Shown piece after piece: positions 1 to 12,100 of a stretch of DNA of 64,000 nucleotides. Source of the stretch: Marchantia polymorpha subsp. ruderalis. Its lineage: Eukaryota > Streptophyta > Marchantiopsida > Marchantiales > Marchantiaceae. The notes beneath the pieces are model-generated. The model saw nothing but the letters and a program-made list of their open reading frames with translations, ran no database searches and had not been told where the DNA came from. The first letter of the stretch is position 1, and every line of letters starts with the position of its first letter. Location of the stretch: the NCBI GenBank assembly GCA_037833965.1, contig AP031354.1:14052001-14116000 (forward strand), in the 5' to 3' direction. The position numbers and the translations under genes were made by a program.

Positions 1-126
1 TAAAGGAATCTGCGCTTTCAAAACTCAAACACTTTGAAGAACCGCGGCGTTGTCAAGAAGTTCGGCGGACTGCGACGTCAGTGTTGTGAGCAAATCTGTC
101 AGCAACACGGCCGCAGTGTGTTTGAG

Positions 127-3100
127 ATGGAGAGCGAGGGAGAAGTGATCTCTTCGTCGAGGGAATCGGATGCTGTGCCAAGGCTTCGCCCCTTAAGAAC
201 AAATCGTATTCAGGAGGGGACCATTCCTAGCACCAGCTATCTTGAAGAATCTTGGAAAGATGAACCCATGACTCCGGCCGGCCGAGTGTTCATCGATCCT
301 GTTTTTGACTGCGTTTGTGTTTGCATTCTCGGTTTCAAAGAGCCTCTTGATACCGAAACGTTCAAAAACCATGTGGAGATGACAATTATGAAGCACAAGC
401 GATTCTCCAGCAAAGTCGTGAGTATTTTTCCAGATGTGTTTTGATTCAAATGTTTCTCCATAAGCATCATGAGCGTGTGAGCAATCTCGGATTGAAGGGC
501 ATGGCGTGTCGACAGAAACAATTGATGTCACCTTTGGTTTTCTGACTTGATGTCACTGTACGCGAGATTGATAACAGTGACTTCAATCTAGACACGTCGA
601 AATACAAGGCGCGGTCTGGATTATCATCTGCAAGGCCACGTCGCCTTAATAGGTCCATGCTTTCTTGCGTTTCATCTTCTCTATCGGCCATGCTCTGTGG
701 AACGGTGGTCACGGTGTTGATCCGCTGAAGTGCTTCGCTGGCTGCAGGAGACTAGGAAAGGAAGGCCATGGTGGACGCAGGTGAAAGCCGATGTGAACGA
801 CCACGTTTTAGACGTACAACTTACGCCTGAGCAAATAGCTGATAAAGATATTGTTCTGAATTATACCACTGATGTGATTCTCCACAAGCCGTTTGACAAA
901 TCCAAGCCTCTTTGGGACATTCATCTCCTGGATGCCCATCTTGGTGAGGCAGTATCTTGTGCAATAGTGAGAATACATCATGCTCTGGGAGATGGTACTT
1001 CATTAATATCGCTGCTCATGGCGTGCACTCGTAAAAGTGGAAAGCCTGATGTCCTGCCTACTCTTCCTGCTGCATCGAAAGGCTCACCTAAAAATTCTCC
1101 CTCCTTCTTCGCAAGACTATTCCTTGCCATTTGCAACATTTTCCTCATCTTTTGGCATTCTCTAACTGAGATAGGAAAATTCATGGCGTCGCTTATATGG
1201 CTGAAAGACAGCGAAACACCAATCAAAGGAGCTGCTGGTTGCGAACATTCACCAAAGAAATATAGGTTTGCTACCATTCAAGTAGAGGATCTCAAGTATG
1301 TGAGCAAAGCAGTGGGTGGTGGTGCGGTACGTATCTAAACTTGTCTCTTTTCTACAGTTTCGATTTTTTCTGGGTAACAAACGCATGTTCACTAAGGCAC
1401 GCAATAGATTCTACATTTGTTCAAGAATTAAGGGACATTGAACATATAATGTTACTAACTTATCTTCAATTGCTGTAGTGGCTCTGGTTTAAGACTTTTG
1501 TTTCTTTGATAGCTTGCACTAGAAAGGTTTTCTTCAACGACGGACTCATTAAGCTCTAATCTTGACTACATTGTGGCAGACTATCAATGATGTGTACATA
1601 GCGATGGCTGCGATTGGGTTAAGGAAGTACATGGATTATCGCATCGAGAAGGACGCTTCGGTGGAAGGTAAAGAGAATTTTTGTCATTGGGTAGGGAATA
1701 CTGAACCAGTGGACTGGGTCATTATTCCTTTCCCAACTTCTGTACTATAATTCACCATATCTGATAGTTAAACATGCCAATCTGAGATTGCAATGCTCAA
1801 AGCTGAAGCCTAAAAGCCTTAATAATCCAGCCAGCGTCCAGATGGTATTGGAATCACTGTCCAGTTGTATATCTGAGATTTTACAAAATATGAGCGATGA
1901 TCTTTCAGACCACTGAATAAATCAAAGTTCTACGGACCACTGCTTATCTGCAAGGATCAGGCAGTTGTGGTCACTTTCATCTCATTAACTACTACCGAAA
2001 GAGAAAATGAAGACGCTGGTTCTGAAGCGAAATCCCATACGTCTGTTTGGAAGTTACCCAGTAAATCTGACTTTCGGAAGATGTGGTATCCATGTGCCGT
2101 ATGATATCTGTTCGTATGGTCAGTAGGCTTTAGTGGACGCAAAGGAGAACAGATTTGATTCTCAACTCCACCAGAGAAGGTATGCCTGGAGTATGCCCGG
2201 CTTCGAATATCAACACTAGTTTCGGTCACACAACTCTCGATACATTTCTTGCTATAGATGATTCCTTCTCAAAGTGAAAGAATCAATTTATCCTTCACCC
2301 ATTAATTGTAATGCTGGAGTTTCAAATATCTTAGTTTACTTCTACCTTGTTCGTTAACCCCGAAACGCTGCTCATTGTTAAAATGAAGGGCAGAGAGGGT
2401 TCGCGAAACAAGAAATCACTGGCCATATGCACTAGTATATATCTCGGAGACTGAGAAATTGCAAACGAAGGTACACGACCTAAATCGGCCTCATGAATTC
2501 ATTCATAGGTCCCGGTCCATTCATGCGCTCATATTACTTCTGTAAGATTCCAACAAAGAGCTGCGGGAAGAGAGTTTCTGCCTGGTCAGGCCGTCAGAGA
2601 TATAGGTGGAAGGGGGAAGGAAAAATTGCAGATAACCCCACCATGTTGATGATGATTGCTAGTGTAAACTGCAAGGTGTTTCTTGACTTTAATCATGGAG
2701 GTTCGAGAATATTTTGTCAAATCGTTTTGGCTTGGATGACTTGTCACAGGAAACAAACCTTTACCTACAGTTGATGCTTCGAAGACTGAGCCGAGCGAAA
2801 CTGCGGCAATTCATAGTGCAGAAACTCTATCAAAGTTCAAAAAACTAGACAAAGCAAGAGTTCGAGCACTGGCCCTGATAAACACGAGACCAGCCCCGGG
2901 CTTACCGGTAAGTTTTCACGGGATCTTTGAGCTGGAAAGTAACTGTACATAATATCTTTGAACATATCAGTCTCGGAGCTGTATTGGTTGTATATGGACT
3001 AGAGTTCTCTGATTCTTGTGAAGATTGAAAGTGAGTATTATTGATAGTGAATACTTTTTAACAGGAGTTGGCTGATATGATGAATGGAGCTGCTTCTCAA

Positions 3101-4060
3101 GCTCGTTGGGGTAATCACATGGGGTATTTGCTACTTGAATTGCCCATAAAGCACCACGAAGACCCACTTCATATTGTTCGGGAGGCGATGGCCATTGGAA
3201 ACAGGAAGAAGTCTTCCCTTGAAGGACCATTCACTTATGCTAGTGGAAGTTTGACAATGTCTTTGGTGGGGGAGAAGGTTGTTATGCTCAAAATGCTTTT
3301 TATAACAGGATAACCCTGTGATTTCTTTCCATCCCTTTCGTTGTATTATCAGGAGTACTTTTGAGAAGCAAAGACTTTGTCGCTACTATCATGATTATGA
3401 CAGCTTTGTATAGCAATGAAGATAATCTGCTCATTACATTTGATATTATCGTGTTTACTCACTGAGTATCTTGGTTGCTTTTCAGATTGCTACAAAACTT
3501 GTTTACAGATCTGCGGTCCACACTACCCTATCCATGTCGAACGTCAAAGGGCCCTCACAAGAAGTTACATTTGCGGAAAATCCAATTACGCACATCATTC
3601 CCTCAGTCATTGGCCAGCCACATGTAAGTACCTGCTTAAGGTTAAACAACCTGCCCCAGCTTTGTCTGTAAGGTGGCAAGGGCGTCCTTACACCATCATT
3701 CATTTCGCAGAACATGCAATTGATTATGGTAGCCCAATTCGCCAAGACTCTGTATCCTCTGCCAAGACATTAAGTGAAGGTTGACGAAGGAACCTGAAAG
3801 GCCTTGATGATAGGAAATGCATAGTGTGACCCGTATGCAGCTTCATCTAAGCGAGTTGATCATACGTGTGTACGAGGTTTCTGACATTTATTGGGATGCA
3901 GGCCCTGTGTCTTCATTTGCAGAGCTACAACGGCCAAATTTTCCTGGTAGGAATGGCGACTAAGAGCGTCATTCCTGATCCAGAGTACGTACTGCAACTT
4001 TGCGTTGAGGGATTGCAGGAAATGAAAAAAGCAGCCGCAAAAGTACTAGAAAGCAAGTGA
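127..4060 (+). CDS. WSD: Wax ester synthase / diacylglycerol acyltransferase, WSD type (7 exons)
   Basis: Bifunctional O-acyltransferase that esterifies fatty alcohols or diacylglycerol with acyl-CoA, usually at the ER for cuticular wax or storage lipid. Exons by eye: 127-417, 748-1326, 1580-1667, 2771-2907, 3065-3277, 3486-3623 and 3902-4060. All junctions are GT/AG and in phase, giving 534 residues, slightly longer than the usual 460-500. The catalytic HHxxxDG motif is HHALGDG at residues 174-180 (exon 2), preceded by the family motif KPLWDIHLL. A hydrophobic stretch follows near residues 205-240, as in plant WSDs. Exon 3 has the conserved ND (TINDVYIAM). Exons 4-7 form the DUF1298-type C-terminal domain (NTRPAPG, ARWGN, NPITHI, GQPH, VIPDP). 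ATG 127 is the first ATG in a frame open back to position 4. No frameshift or stop is seen, so it is probably functional. The choice between wax ester and triacylglycerol as product cannot be read from sequence. Confidence 0.93.
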
Positions 4061-4442
4061 CTGTCATTTACACTGAGGTGTACGCCGAATTCGTCACATT
4101 TCCACGAGCTGCACTCACATGTGATTTGGATCTCTAGTCGATTTAGGCACTAAAATGAACAGTGAGGAGCAGGTAGTAGTAATATCACAACCCAAAGATT
4201 GAGCTTCAGTGTAGCATTTGGAGATGCTCATTTTCTATTAGCAAGCCATGGGCCCACAGTACATACTCACAGATATGAAAAGAATATTAGTCAATTGTAT
4301 AGTTGTACAGATGACTTGTACAGATGATGTTCATACTCCACTAGTCTGCTTTAGCAAATTACCAGCCGACAACCCCGTTCAGGGAAGGTGTATGGGAGGG
4401 TTTTGAGTTCTAAAATACACGACGGCACGTATACCTCAGGCA
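4061..4442. other. 3' flank of the WSD gene
   Basis: About 380 bases between the WSD stop codon and the tandem array. I see no open frame of note. It should hold the 3' UTR and polyadenylation site, but no signal is clear enough to place. Confidence 0.5.
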
Positions 4443-5138
4443 CAAAACTGTTTGTTTTCCGGTGGTGAAGAGTAGAGCAAGTAGGCACTACTGTTTGACT
4501 TTAGGTAGTACTACCGCGTTAAGTGATTCTCACCGGCGTTTTTTGGCGAAATATCTTGGGCCATGTCATTCAATCCAGCCAGTGGGTTGTAAGGCGCTTC
4601 GTTCTCTTCTGACGATCCAAAACTGTTGGTTTTTCGGTGGTGACAAATAGAGCAAGTAGGCACTACTGTTTGGTTTCGGTAGTACTGCCGTGTTAAGTGA
4701 ATCTCACCGGCGTTTTTTGGCGAAGCATCTTGGGCCTTGTTATTCAATCCAGCCAGTGGGTTGTTAGGCGCTTCGTTCTCTTCTGACGATCCAAAACTGT
4801 TGGTTTTTCGGTGGTGACAAGTAGAGCAAGTATGCACTACTGTTTGGATCGGTAGTACTGCCGTGTTAAGTGATTCTCACCGGCGTTTACTGGCGAAATA
4901 TTTTGGGCTTTGTTATTCAATCCAGCCAGTGGGTTGTTAGGCGCTTCGTTCTCTTCTGACGATCCAAAACTGTTGGTTTTTCGGTGGTGACAAGTAGAGC
5001 AAGTAGGCACTACTGTTTGGATCGGTAGTACTGCCGTGTTAAGTGATTCTCACCGGCGTTTACTGGCGAAATGTCTTGTGCCTAGTAATGCAATACAGCC
5101 AGTCGGTTATTGAGGCGCTTCATTATCTTCTGACGGTC
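4443..5138. repeat. Tandem array, four copies of a ~174-bp unit
   Basis: Copies start at the word CAAAACTG at 4443, 4618, 4792 and 4965; a diverged CAAAGCTG at 5139 closes the array. Each unit contains the same blocks: a GGTGGTGA region, AGAGCAAGTAGGCACTACTG, TTCTCACCGGCG, CAATCCAGCCAGTGGGTTG and GGCGCTTCGTTCTCTTCTG. The inner copies differ at only a few positions. An open frame on the minus strand (4511-4837) is a by-product of the repeat and is not called as a gene. The array lies 0.4 kb downstream of WSD. Confidence 0.9.
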
Positions 5139-6780
5139 CAAAGCTGGCCCATGGTTGATCGCCTTCAGTGTCTCCACTCATCTACCTCTTATATCTGCTA
5201 AATATTGTTGTATCCGTTTGCCATCATTGTAGTATGTATACTTTGTAAGGCCCACAACCAATGTAGGAGAGTGGTATATTATGTAACCATAGTGTAAAAT
5301 GCTCAATTTTAGCGGAAACACAATGCAATCCAAGAAAAACATCTAATAAAATGTACACTTGTTAAGAAAAAATATCTGAGGTCGAAAAAATGTAGGAAGG
5401 TTGAGATTGTTGAAAAATTGGTAGAATAAACTCAAATTTTTATTCTATTGGATAATTTTCCAATGCTTGTCGTCAAGTATTGTGACAGCAAAGCAAGAGA
5501 CCTGAGGAACTATGATCTGCGAGCAGGTACTAACGAGTTTACGCTTCTTTCTAGGCTTTGTACACTAAACAAAAAGTGAAAAGCTAACGTTGATCCAAAG
5601 AACCCCAAATCAAATCAATGCTCTTGGAAACTAGATTTGACACTCAATGGCAAACACCAAAGTTCCAATTCATTACACATGGATCTATTGACCTTCAATA
5701 TGCACATGAACGTGAATTCAATGTAGAACTACTTATGCGCAAAAAATCAATTGCTCGTGGTTCTGTTTTCAATTTAGCTTCTTCGGAGTTAAAGATATCC
5801 AATCTAGGCATTGTAATCACTCTACGCATTACTTTTATATACATACGTTTCGACTAATTTACTCTTTAAATTATCTTGAACTTTTTGCAGTGTTTTTGAA
5901 AATTTGTGATCATATCTTGATATTACACTTCTATATAAAAATAAATAGCCAAGATTCAAATAGTGCAAAGTTTAGCAGTTAAACCAACTTTGATGGCTTT
6001 AATCTACACAACCTTGGAAACTGAAACTCAAGAGAGTTCTCATTATAATGTTTAATTTCTGCTTCTCTTTGGCTAGCAACAATGTTATCCAAATTTGCTT
6101 GGAAAATCCGCTGTAAAGGTCTCTACCTACCTCAATGTTTCAAATATATAAAGTAGAGTATGATCTAAATTTTTCATAGAGTCAACATTTAGATTCTGAT
6201 TCTATTCAGATTCGAATAAGAGAATTTTAATGAAGAATTTTTGCTTTGATTGTGTTGATACTCAACTGAAAAGCAATCAATGAAAATGTAATTTAATTTT
6301 TTTTGTTGGTTTTGAATAGTCTAATATATATTCATATCATATGATATATTCATAATTTTGCAGAATTGAACAGACGGATCATAATATAATGTATATCACG
6401 ATCATGTAATTGTAAGAATACAGCTTAAATGAAAACATAATCATGATTTTATCTATATTCATCAAATTTCATAAAGTAATGTGTAAAATAATATGCACAA
6501 AGATTTTTTAAGTTTCGAAAATATCACATCACAATTTATAAATTATATTATCAATCAAGTAATATAACATGCTTTCTTGATTGTTTTGATATTTTCAATG
6601 AAATGAAACCAGAAATAAATTCAAATGTCATAAAAACATTATAATAATCATACGCCTAAGTAAACAATTTTATCATATCGTAATTAGTCGGTAGTTGCGT
6701 ACTTTAGAAGAATGAATACCAACAATCATAGAAAAACTACATTGTTTTGGAAAACTAACATCTATCATAGAAAAATGAGA
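5139..6780. other. AT-rich spacer, no gene seen
   Basis: AT-rich DNA. The longest open frame, 5618-5857 (+, 79 codons), resembles no family I know and lacks splice-linked neighbours, so it is not called. Nothing else is supported. Confidence 0.5.
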
Positions 6781-7402
6781 TATTTGCTTGATGGTACCCC
6801 ATCAAAACGTAAATTGTTTGATGGAACTCATCAAGTTTCAATTTACCAGATGGTACCCTACCGAATAGTCCACGTCATCGTCAAATCGTCTTCCTAAGAA
6901 CGCACCGTTGTTTCAAGGATGAATTTATCCGCAACAATTCATGTGCTCAGAAATCTTCATTGTGGCAGTATGATTGTATCTGGAGCAGAATTTTGATGGT
7001 TTGAGGTGGAAGGTGTACTGCCAGTTGCATTGCCTGTATCTCAAATCACTTTTTCAGATCCAAAAGTGATTTCTCCGATTTAGTGTGATTGTGCAGATTG
7101 TTTTTGGAACGAGGGTGCAATCCTTAATGTCCAAAGCTTAGATAAATTCGGTTGGGTCGGGAAATATTGCGGGAGAGCATATCTAGTTTTGTTAAAACTC
7201 CATTGGCACGCAATAGAAGCCATCACAAAAACACAAATTACAACATATTCGTAGAACTCATTTGTACAAGAACATATCCGTACTAAAATGCGTATTAGAA
7301 CTCATCAACGGTGTACCGTCGGTGGGATCCCATCGGATTAATTCAAGCTTGATGGATCATATCAAGCAATTTACGTTTTGATGGTATACCATCAAGCAGA
7401 TA
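6781..7402. mobile_element. MITE-like element with ~85-bp terminal inverted repeats
   Basis: The left end begins TATTTGCTTGATGGTA at 6781. The right end, read on the minus strand from 7402, begins TATCTGCTTGATGGTA and continues in parallel (CATCAAAACGTAAATTG in both) for about 85 bases with scattered mismatches. The arms are internally palindromic around TTGATGG/CCATCAA. The core of about 450 bp has no coding capacity. I could not fix a target-site duplication, so the superfamily is unknown; an old non-autonomous DNA transposon is the simplest reading. Confidence 0.65.
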
Positions 7403-7461
7403 CCTTTAGAAAAACTGCATGGTAGAAAAAACTAAATAAGGAATGCTTCAAGGAGTTGCAA

Positions 7462-7613
7462 CAATCTGCAATGTTCAAAAAAACAAACAAGACATTACTC
7501 AATGAATCCCATTAATGCAAAATCATTGAGAAGAAACAATCTGCAATATTCAAAAAACCAAACAAAAATGACTCAATGAATCCCATCAATTCAAAATCAT
7601 TGAGAATCTGAGG
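7462..7613. repeat. Tandem duplication, two 76-bp copies
   Basis: Copies at 7462-7537 and 7538-7613 share CAATCTGCAAT, TTCAAAAAA, CTCAATGAATCCCAT and CAAAATCATTGAGAA with a few substitutions. Non-coding, within AT-rich spacer. Confidence 0.8.
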
Positions 7614-10600
7614 AAGACAGATGCTCATAGTAGCTTGTCTATTCCACACATGTCAGCTGTCGGAAATGTGTGAAATAGATTGAAGTAATTCCAAAGCAAT
7701 CTGACTTCATGTGCGATGAAGCTAAAGATAAGATTTTTTTATCTTCGGTTGATTGTTTTACCAAATTTGAATATATATTTTACATATGGAACAGCATGCA
7801 TTATGCCAATCTTCATATGTGCCATCTCTCATCAAAGAAAAAAATATTGCATCAAGGTTATAAATTTCAAAAATTGATTTCAAGATGACTTGACAATAGC
7901 TAAGTTGATTCAAAGTGCGTGAAGTATGTTACTTCACGGAGATTGAGCTGAAATCAACAAATTTGATCCTGAATTGTTGATAGCTTTAAATGAATTTTAC
8001 AAACTATAATCCAATATGATCTGGGATTGTCTACAATGTGGCAAAGATCGACTTGTCTTTTTGCCTATTATCAAGATACAACCTTCCAAATGCCAACATT
8101 TTACTTCAAATTTGTACTGTGATCATACTATCACGAGCAATCTATGTCCAATCATGCCCACCCATAACACTGCTTGTGTCCATCCATGCTATTCAAATTA
8201 TGCACATATACTAAAAAATTGTGTAATTTGTAAATACACATACACCAAATCTTGGTTGCATTTGACAAACAAAATATTGTCCACTATTGCTAGCTTCAGT
8301 GTGGAGAGTTTCTTGGTTAGTGTATTCACTGCATCTCAAAAGTTTGACTTGATTTGGAGCTCGATGAATGTATGCACAAAATTCGTGACATGTTGGAGAA
8401 TGTGAAGTCTTCTCTCTGCTTCCATCACAATTGAATACTGAAAAATTGACATATGTGTCTAGTTCTAAAGCAATATTAATGGGCATGGATTCTGTATCCA
8501 TTTGGAAGCTATGCCCATCCAAACTCACGAGGACATGATAACCTGTCATCCCATCTATAAAAAATAATGTCGTTCAAAATCCATAAGTATGAATGGGTTT
8601 AGGCATGAGCAAGGCTACAGGCATCCAATGTTGGACTTAGTAGCTTTTTAATATGCCAGGAATACATATCCACAACCAGATGGAAGAGAGAAATCCAAGG
8701 ATCAAATTTGTCTTATCGTGTTTATGTCAAAGTTTTGAAAATTTACAAAACTTTTTGCATACTGATCGGCAAACTAAAGTCACCTGCTTGTATTAACTAT
8801 TGCCAATCAACACTGTTTTAAATCTTAATCAAATGAAAGCTTGCATGTATGTTGAAACATGCTAGAAGAGACTAACGAAGTGTTTATTCTAGGGCTCACA
8901 AAATCAACATCAAATCTTTTTGCTGATGAACAATGATCTTAGCCTATTTCAAATCTTAATGAAGTGAAAGTTTAGATAGATGCTGAAACGTGGTGGAAGT
9001 GATTAAGAAAGTGTTTTAACTAGAGATGAAAAAACAAATCAAACATCAAGTTTTTTTTGTTGATGAACAATGTACTCTGACATTTTGAGTCTTTTAAAAG
9101 TCACAATGTTGGTACCGTGTTCTTTGTGCCAAACTACACAAGTTGGAGACAATGTTGCAATATGTGCATAATCCTAGTTTTAAAAAAAGTTTCAAATATG
9201 TCCTTCAAGTATGTTATTGAATCTATGAATTGAAAGAAAGTACAACATAGATTGAGACGGGATGTTGTTGAAGTTGCATAGGAAATTCCAACTCACTTAC
9301 TTGATGCTGCAAGTTATGTCAAAAAAAACTTGGCAATTTGTGATTCTAATCTCTATAAAAAAAATAAAATGCATTTTTTTAAGAAAAAATAATGACATTA
9401 GAAACCAATTACAAAACAATCAACGAGATGAAGGATTTAATGACCAAGGTTGCACAAGCTATTACAGCTTTCAGTCTCTTTATTTGAGGAAGAAGAGTTT
9501 GAAGAATTTGTTTAGTTTACATCATGACAACACTGAACTATTCACGGTTGCAATTTTGAAAATCATTGAAGAGCTTTTGGAGATGAAGAAGATTGCTGAA
9601 GAAAATTTGGCTGATAAAAATGAACATGACATTCTTACCTGTCAAGAGTTAAATTTGGATTTTGAAAACAGTGTTGTATTTAAGAAATTCGAGCCACTTT
9701 ATAAGCAAATTGTTGATATAGACTATCGGTTGCTCATAAGTTCAAAAAGAGGCGAAGAAAAAATTTGAACTTCTTAAACAGCTGTTTGAAGATCATTTTA
9801 AAGTAAGATCCGGACTGTCATCTTGAAATCCAAACATAAAAACCTTTGAAACTTGCTCCAAATAACAATTCATAACATATTGAACTGAATAAATTTGATA
9901 CTTGAATTTTTGGAATGATAATGCGTATTTTAACTGAAAGCTACTGCATTTAGATCTTGCTTTGTATGTTTGTATTCATTATATATGATTTAGTGTGAAA
10001 TATACGGTGGCTAAAAAAATACGTATGCTTATACATTGTAAGCATATGTATTTTTTTATCTTGGAAAAAATCATGTAATAAAATTCATTTGTATGATGAA
10101 TATATATGTTATTACTTGATAGGTTTTGACTTTATCACTACAAAAACATATCTTAAGATTTAATCTAAATGAAGATGTTATTATAATATTTAAAAAATTA
10201 TGCATTTTTTTCCCATAAATAATCATATACATTTGATAAAATAACATATAAGTATTTTAAATTCAAACATAAAAAAATATCCTTGAAAGACATTATGCAT
10301 GAATAGAAATTTTTAAATGATAATAAAAATAATTGATATTGATATATTTGTAAAAATTTTATATTATATAAAATAAAAATTTTAGATGAAAAAGAATACC
10401 TAAATACATATACTCATCCTAGATAAAATTTTTAAGCATGTAAAATGATTACAGAGAAATAATTTTTGATGATTGCATGAGTTATAAAATTATAAAATCT
10501 TAAAAGTTTTAACAAGATGTTTTTTTATTTTTTGCAATAAAAGACATGTTTAAAAAAATAATAATTTATTTTCAAAACAATATTTGTGACTTTGATAGTG

Positions 10601-12100
10601 ATTTTTTCCGTTTTTGATATAATCATCAAAAGAAAGAGAAGGAAGGAAAATATATTTCAAAGTTAACTATCACATTTTTTCAATAGCAGGTTTCTTGCAT
10701 GAAACAATCTTTTTTATTTATATTTAATGTGTCTTGAGCCAAATTAATTTTGTGACTCAAAGACTCTGGTTCCTGCAAGTCTTCATCATGTTCGCATGCT
10801 CCAAATCTCAACCAAAGATCTCGTCAGAACTTCATATCCTTGAGCTATAGATATCCTAACACAATTGTCGTTCCTAATGGCATATCCAATACAAAAATTG
10901 CTTATTGCGCAATTGATTCTAACTGCTGTGTATGACATGCATTTAGATATTAACGTCAAAGTCGGGACATCAAATTATAATTTTTAAAATAATCAATAGA
11001 TATTTGAGTAAATTACTTTTAAGACTTTTATATAAAGTGAGGTTTTTTCTTGATAAAGGAGATATCACTCAAAGTATCACACATTTTAACCTTCTTTGCT
11101 ATATGCAATCAATAGTATATTAATTTTGAAATTCATGCAAGATTTTTTATCATTGCTTCTTTAAATATGCATTAATATGACAAAATAATGATATTTTGTT
11201 TGAAAAGTTATAACATGAGCTTTTTTTGGACTTAAAATTGAACACACTTCTATTTGAAAGTCTATTATTTATCATGATGAGCTAGCTTATTTTCACAATA
11301 TGTTTTACGTTTGTAAAGTTTATTTATTTAGTTTTTTCATCATATTTTAGAGTTTGTTTACATTATTGCTCCGGCAAAGTGTTTGCTCCTGAATTAACTA
11401 TAGATGAGGCTTTTTAGCATGCATCATCTAGCTTTTATTTCAGCTATGATATTTTATCTAAATTCAATCCACTTATAAACATCTGCATTATTCACTTGTG
11501 AATTTGATGCTCTCTAAGAATTACAGTACTATAACTTGTTGCTCATTTGAAACACATACATAGCTATCCATAATATTATTAAAAATGTGTTTTACATAAT
11601 CACAGAAAAATGATTATATCAGTGGAGTGTGTGACATGATTTTCGATCACCGAAGTTAAAGACAAACCTATACTGTACTTCTATTAAATAAAGATACGTC
11701 AAGCTAATGTAACTGATGTTCTAAAAACACATTTCAAGCATTACATTTGAACAAAATGTAAAACATAGTGTATGGAAATCATATGAAACTAATTTCAATA
11801 AGAGATCTATTCTAGTATTACGATATTATATATACAGACATACTTACAAAGAAGGAATGATGTGAACCATAAACAAATCGGGGTCGCATGGAAATATAAA
11901 CCCCTAACAAGAAAAGAATAATAAAAGTTATAGGCAATTGTTGGATGCATTAGCATACAACTCATCTTCATGTTCTGTAACTGGCTTTTAGGATCAAGAA
12001 GGTTACAAATACTTATCTGGATTCAAAATATTTGTATCATCAGATTTGGATTTTCTACCTTTTAAGTAAATGTTGCTCCAGGGCAAATTAAATCGACCAC
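7614..12100. other. AT-rich spacer with two unassigned ORFs
   Basis: Mostly AT-rich. An old duplication of about 127 bp lies at roughly 8818-8944 and 8945-9072 (shared AAATCTTAAT, GAAAG and GATGAACAATG blocks). Two longer frames exist: 9262-9768 (+, 168 codons, Lys/Leu/Glu-rich, coiled-coil-like in its second half) and 8211-8549 (-, 112 codons). Neither matches a family I recognise and neither has convincing splice partners, so they are mentioned rather than called as genes. Confidence 0.4.
10013..10057. repeat. Short inverted repeat (hairpin, ~20-bp arms)
   Basis: An A-run followed by TACGTATGCTTATACA is mirrored by TTGTAAGCATATGTA and a T-run, with two mismatches. It is flanked by AT-rich spacer. 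It could be a tiny MITE remnant or a chance hairpin. Confidence 0.6.

Noticed and set aside
4511..4837. Minus-strand ORF of 108 codons with repeated CSxCHHRKTNSFGSSEEN segments
   Set aside because: It is simply the translation of the 174-bp tandem repeat read on the other strand; the repeated peptide mirrors the DNA repeat.
4443..5138. CRISPR-like array
   Set aside because: Copies are contiguous 174-bp tandem repeats without variable spacers, in a eukaryotic genome; no CRISPR array occurs in the window.
9262..9768. 168-codon plus-strand ORF
   Set aside because: AT-rich, Lys/Leu-rich translation with no motif, no upstream promoter signal and no splice partner; kept only as a note in the spacer entry.
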